A stretch of 6,768 nucleotides of DNA from Porticoccaceae bacterium (GTDB taxonomy: Bacteria > Pseudomonadota > Gammaproteobacteria > Pseudomonadales > Porticoccaceae). Positions 6,699-6,768 of this stretch are shown here, in pieces (within the stretch, counting starts at the first letter, position 1; every line of letters starts with the position of its first letter). The stretch spans positions 1 to 6,768 of the forward strand of contig PCDB01000059.1 in NCBI GenBank assembly GCA_002591625.1. Reading direction: 5' to 3'. The notes beneath the pieces are model-generated. The model did not search any database, was not told the DNA's origin, and saw nothing but the letters and a program-made list of their open reading frames with translations. The position numbers and the translations under genes were made by a program.

Positions 6699-6768
6699 AA
6701 GAATGTTCCAAGCAAGTTTTAGCCACTTGTTCTGCAGCATTATCTTTTGCAAGTTTTCGGGCAGCCAT
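6685..6768 (-). CDS. murG: MurG C-terminal fragment (UDP-GlcNAc:lipid I GlcNAc transferase), cut by window edge
   Basis: Only the last 27 codons and a TGA stop are inside the window; the gene continues beyond base 6768. The peptide reads AARKLAKDNAAEQVAK followed by TCLEHSYVKA. This resembles the end of MurG proteins, where an Ala/Arg-rich helix is followed by 'DA..V...C.E'. MurG is the membrane-associated GT28-family enzyme that adds GlcNAc to lipid I to make lipid II. It is the gene normally found directly before murC in this cluster. The reading frame stays open from the window edge to the stop and overlaps the murC start by 14 nt, which suggests translational coupling. The ATG at the very edge of the window is an internal codon, not a start. 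The call rests on a short peptide plus gene order, so it is good but not certain. Confidence 0.85.
   Translation of the reverse strand: MAARKLAKDNAAEQVAKTCLEHSYVKA
6706..6709 (-). promoter_or_regulatory. Ribosome binding site deciding the murC start
   Basis: GGAA lies 7 nt before the ATG at 6698 and inside the murG reading frame. It is short, but it is the best Shine-Dalgarno match near any of the candidate murC starts (6752, 6698, 6665). Ribosomes finishing murG 14 nt inside murC could also re-initiate here. Confidence 0.55.

Noticed and set aside
6699..6752. An 18-codon N-terminal extension of murC starting at 6752
   Set aside because: It would overlap murG by 68 nt and adds residues before the usual MurC N-terminus. 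The ATG at 6698 has the better ribosome binding site.
6766..6768. ATG at the very edge of the window as a start for a small 27-codon gene
   Set aside because: The peptide matches the end of MurG and the position is that of murG, so this is an internal Met codon of a gene cut by the window.

Overview
This window is the 3' half of a division and cell wall (dcw) cluster. All genes lie on the minus strand, so transcription runs from high to low coordinates: murG (only the last 27 codons), murC, ddl (ddlB type), ftsQ, ftsA, ftsZ, lpxC. This order, with ddl directly between murC and ftsQ and lpxC directly after ftsZ, is the arrangement known from Escherichia coli and Pseudomonas. It points to a Gram-negative gammaproteobacterium. 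The LpxC start (MIKQRTLK) and the FtsZ C-terminal peptide (ending PAFLRKQAD) read like gammaproteobacterial proteins. Base composition looks moderately AT-rich by eye. I cannot name the genus.

Layout from the upstream end: the murG tail (6768-6685) overlaps the chosen murC start by 14 nt. murC (6698-5274) overlaps ddl by one base (TAATG). ddl (5274-4357) directly abuts ftsQ (TAAATG). ftsQ (4356-3535) is followed after 12 nt, which hold a strong Shine-Dalgarno sequence, by ftsA (3522-2287). A 55-nt gap separates ftsA from ftsZ (2231-1062). A 116-nt gap separates ftsZ from lpxC (945-40). The last 39 nt (1-39) hold no feature I can support. No gene-free stretch reaches 300 nt.

The genes form one functional set. 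MurG and MurC make lipid-linked and UDP-linked peptidoglycan precursors, and Ddl supplies D-Ala-D-Ala. FtsQ, FtsA and FtsZ build and anchor the divisome. LpxC commits UDP-GlcNAc-derived material to lipid A. All key catalytic motifs are intact and no gene appears broken.

I see no novel gene system here. What the genes do not explain lies at the last two junctions. Two perfect inverted repeats, with 10-bp and 8-bp stems, sit 33 nt apart around the ftsA stop codon. A 12-bp-arm imperfect inverted repeat lies upstream of lpxC and overlaps the -35 box of a plausible lpxC promoter. Coupling is tight from murG to ftsA and loosens at ftsZ and lpxC, which suggests that expression is adjusted separately for those two genes.
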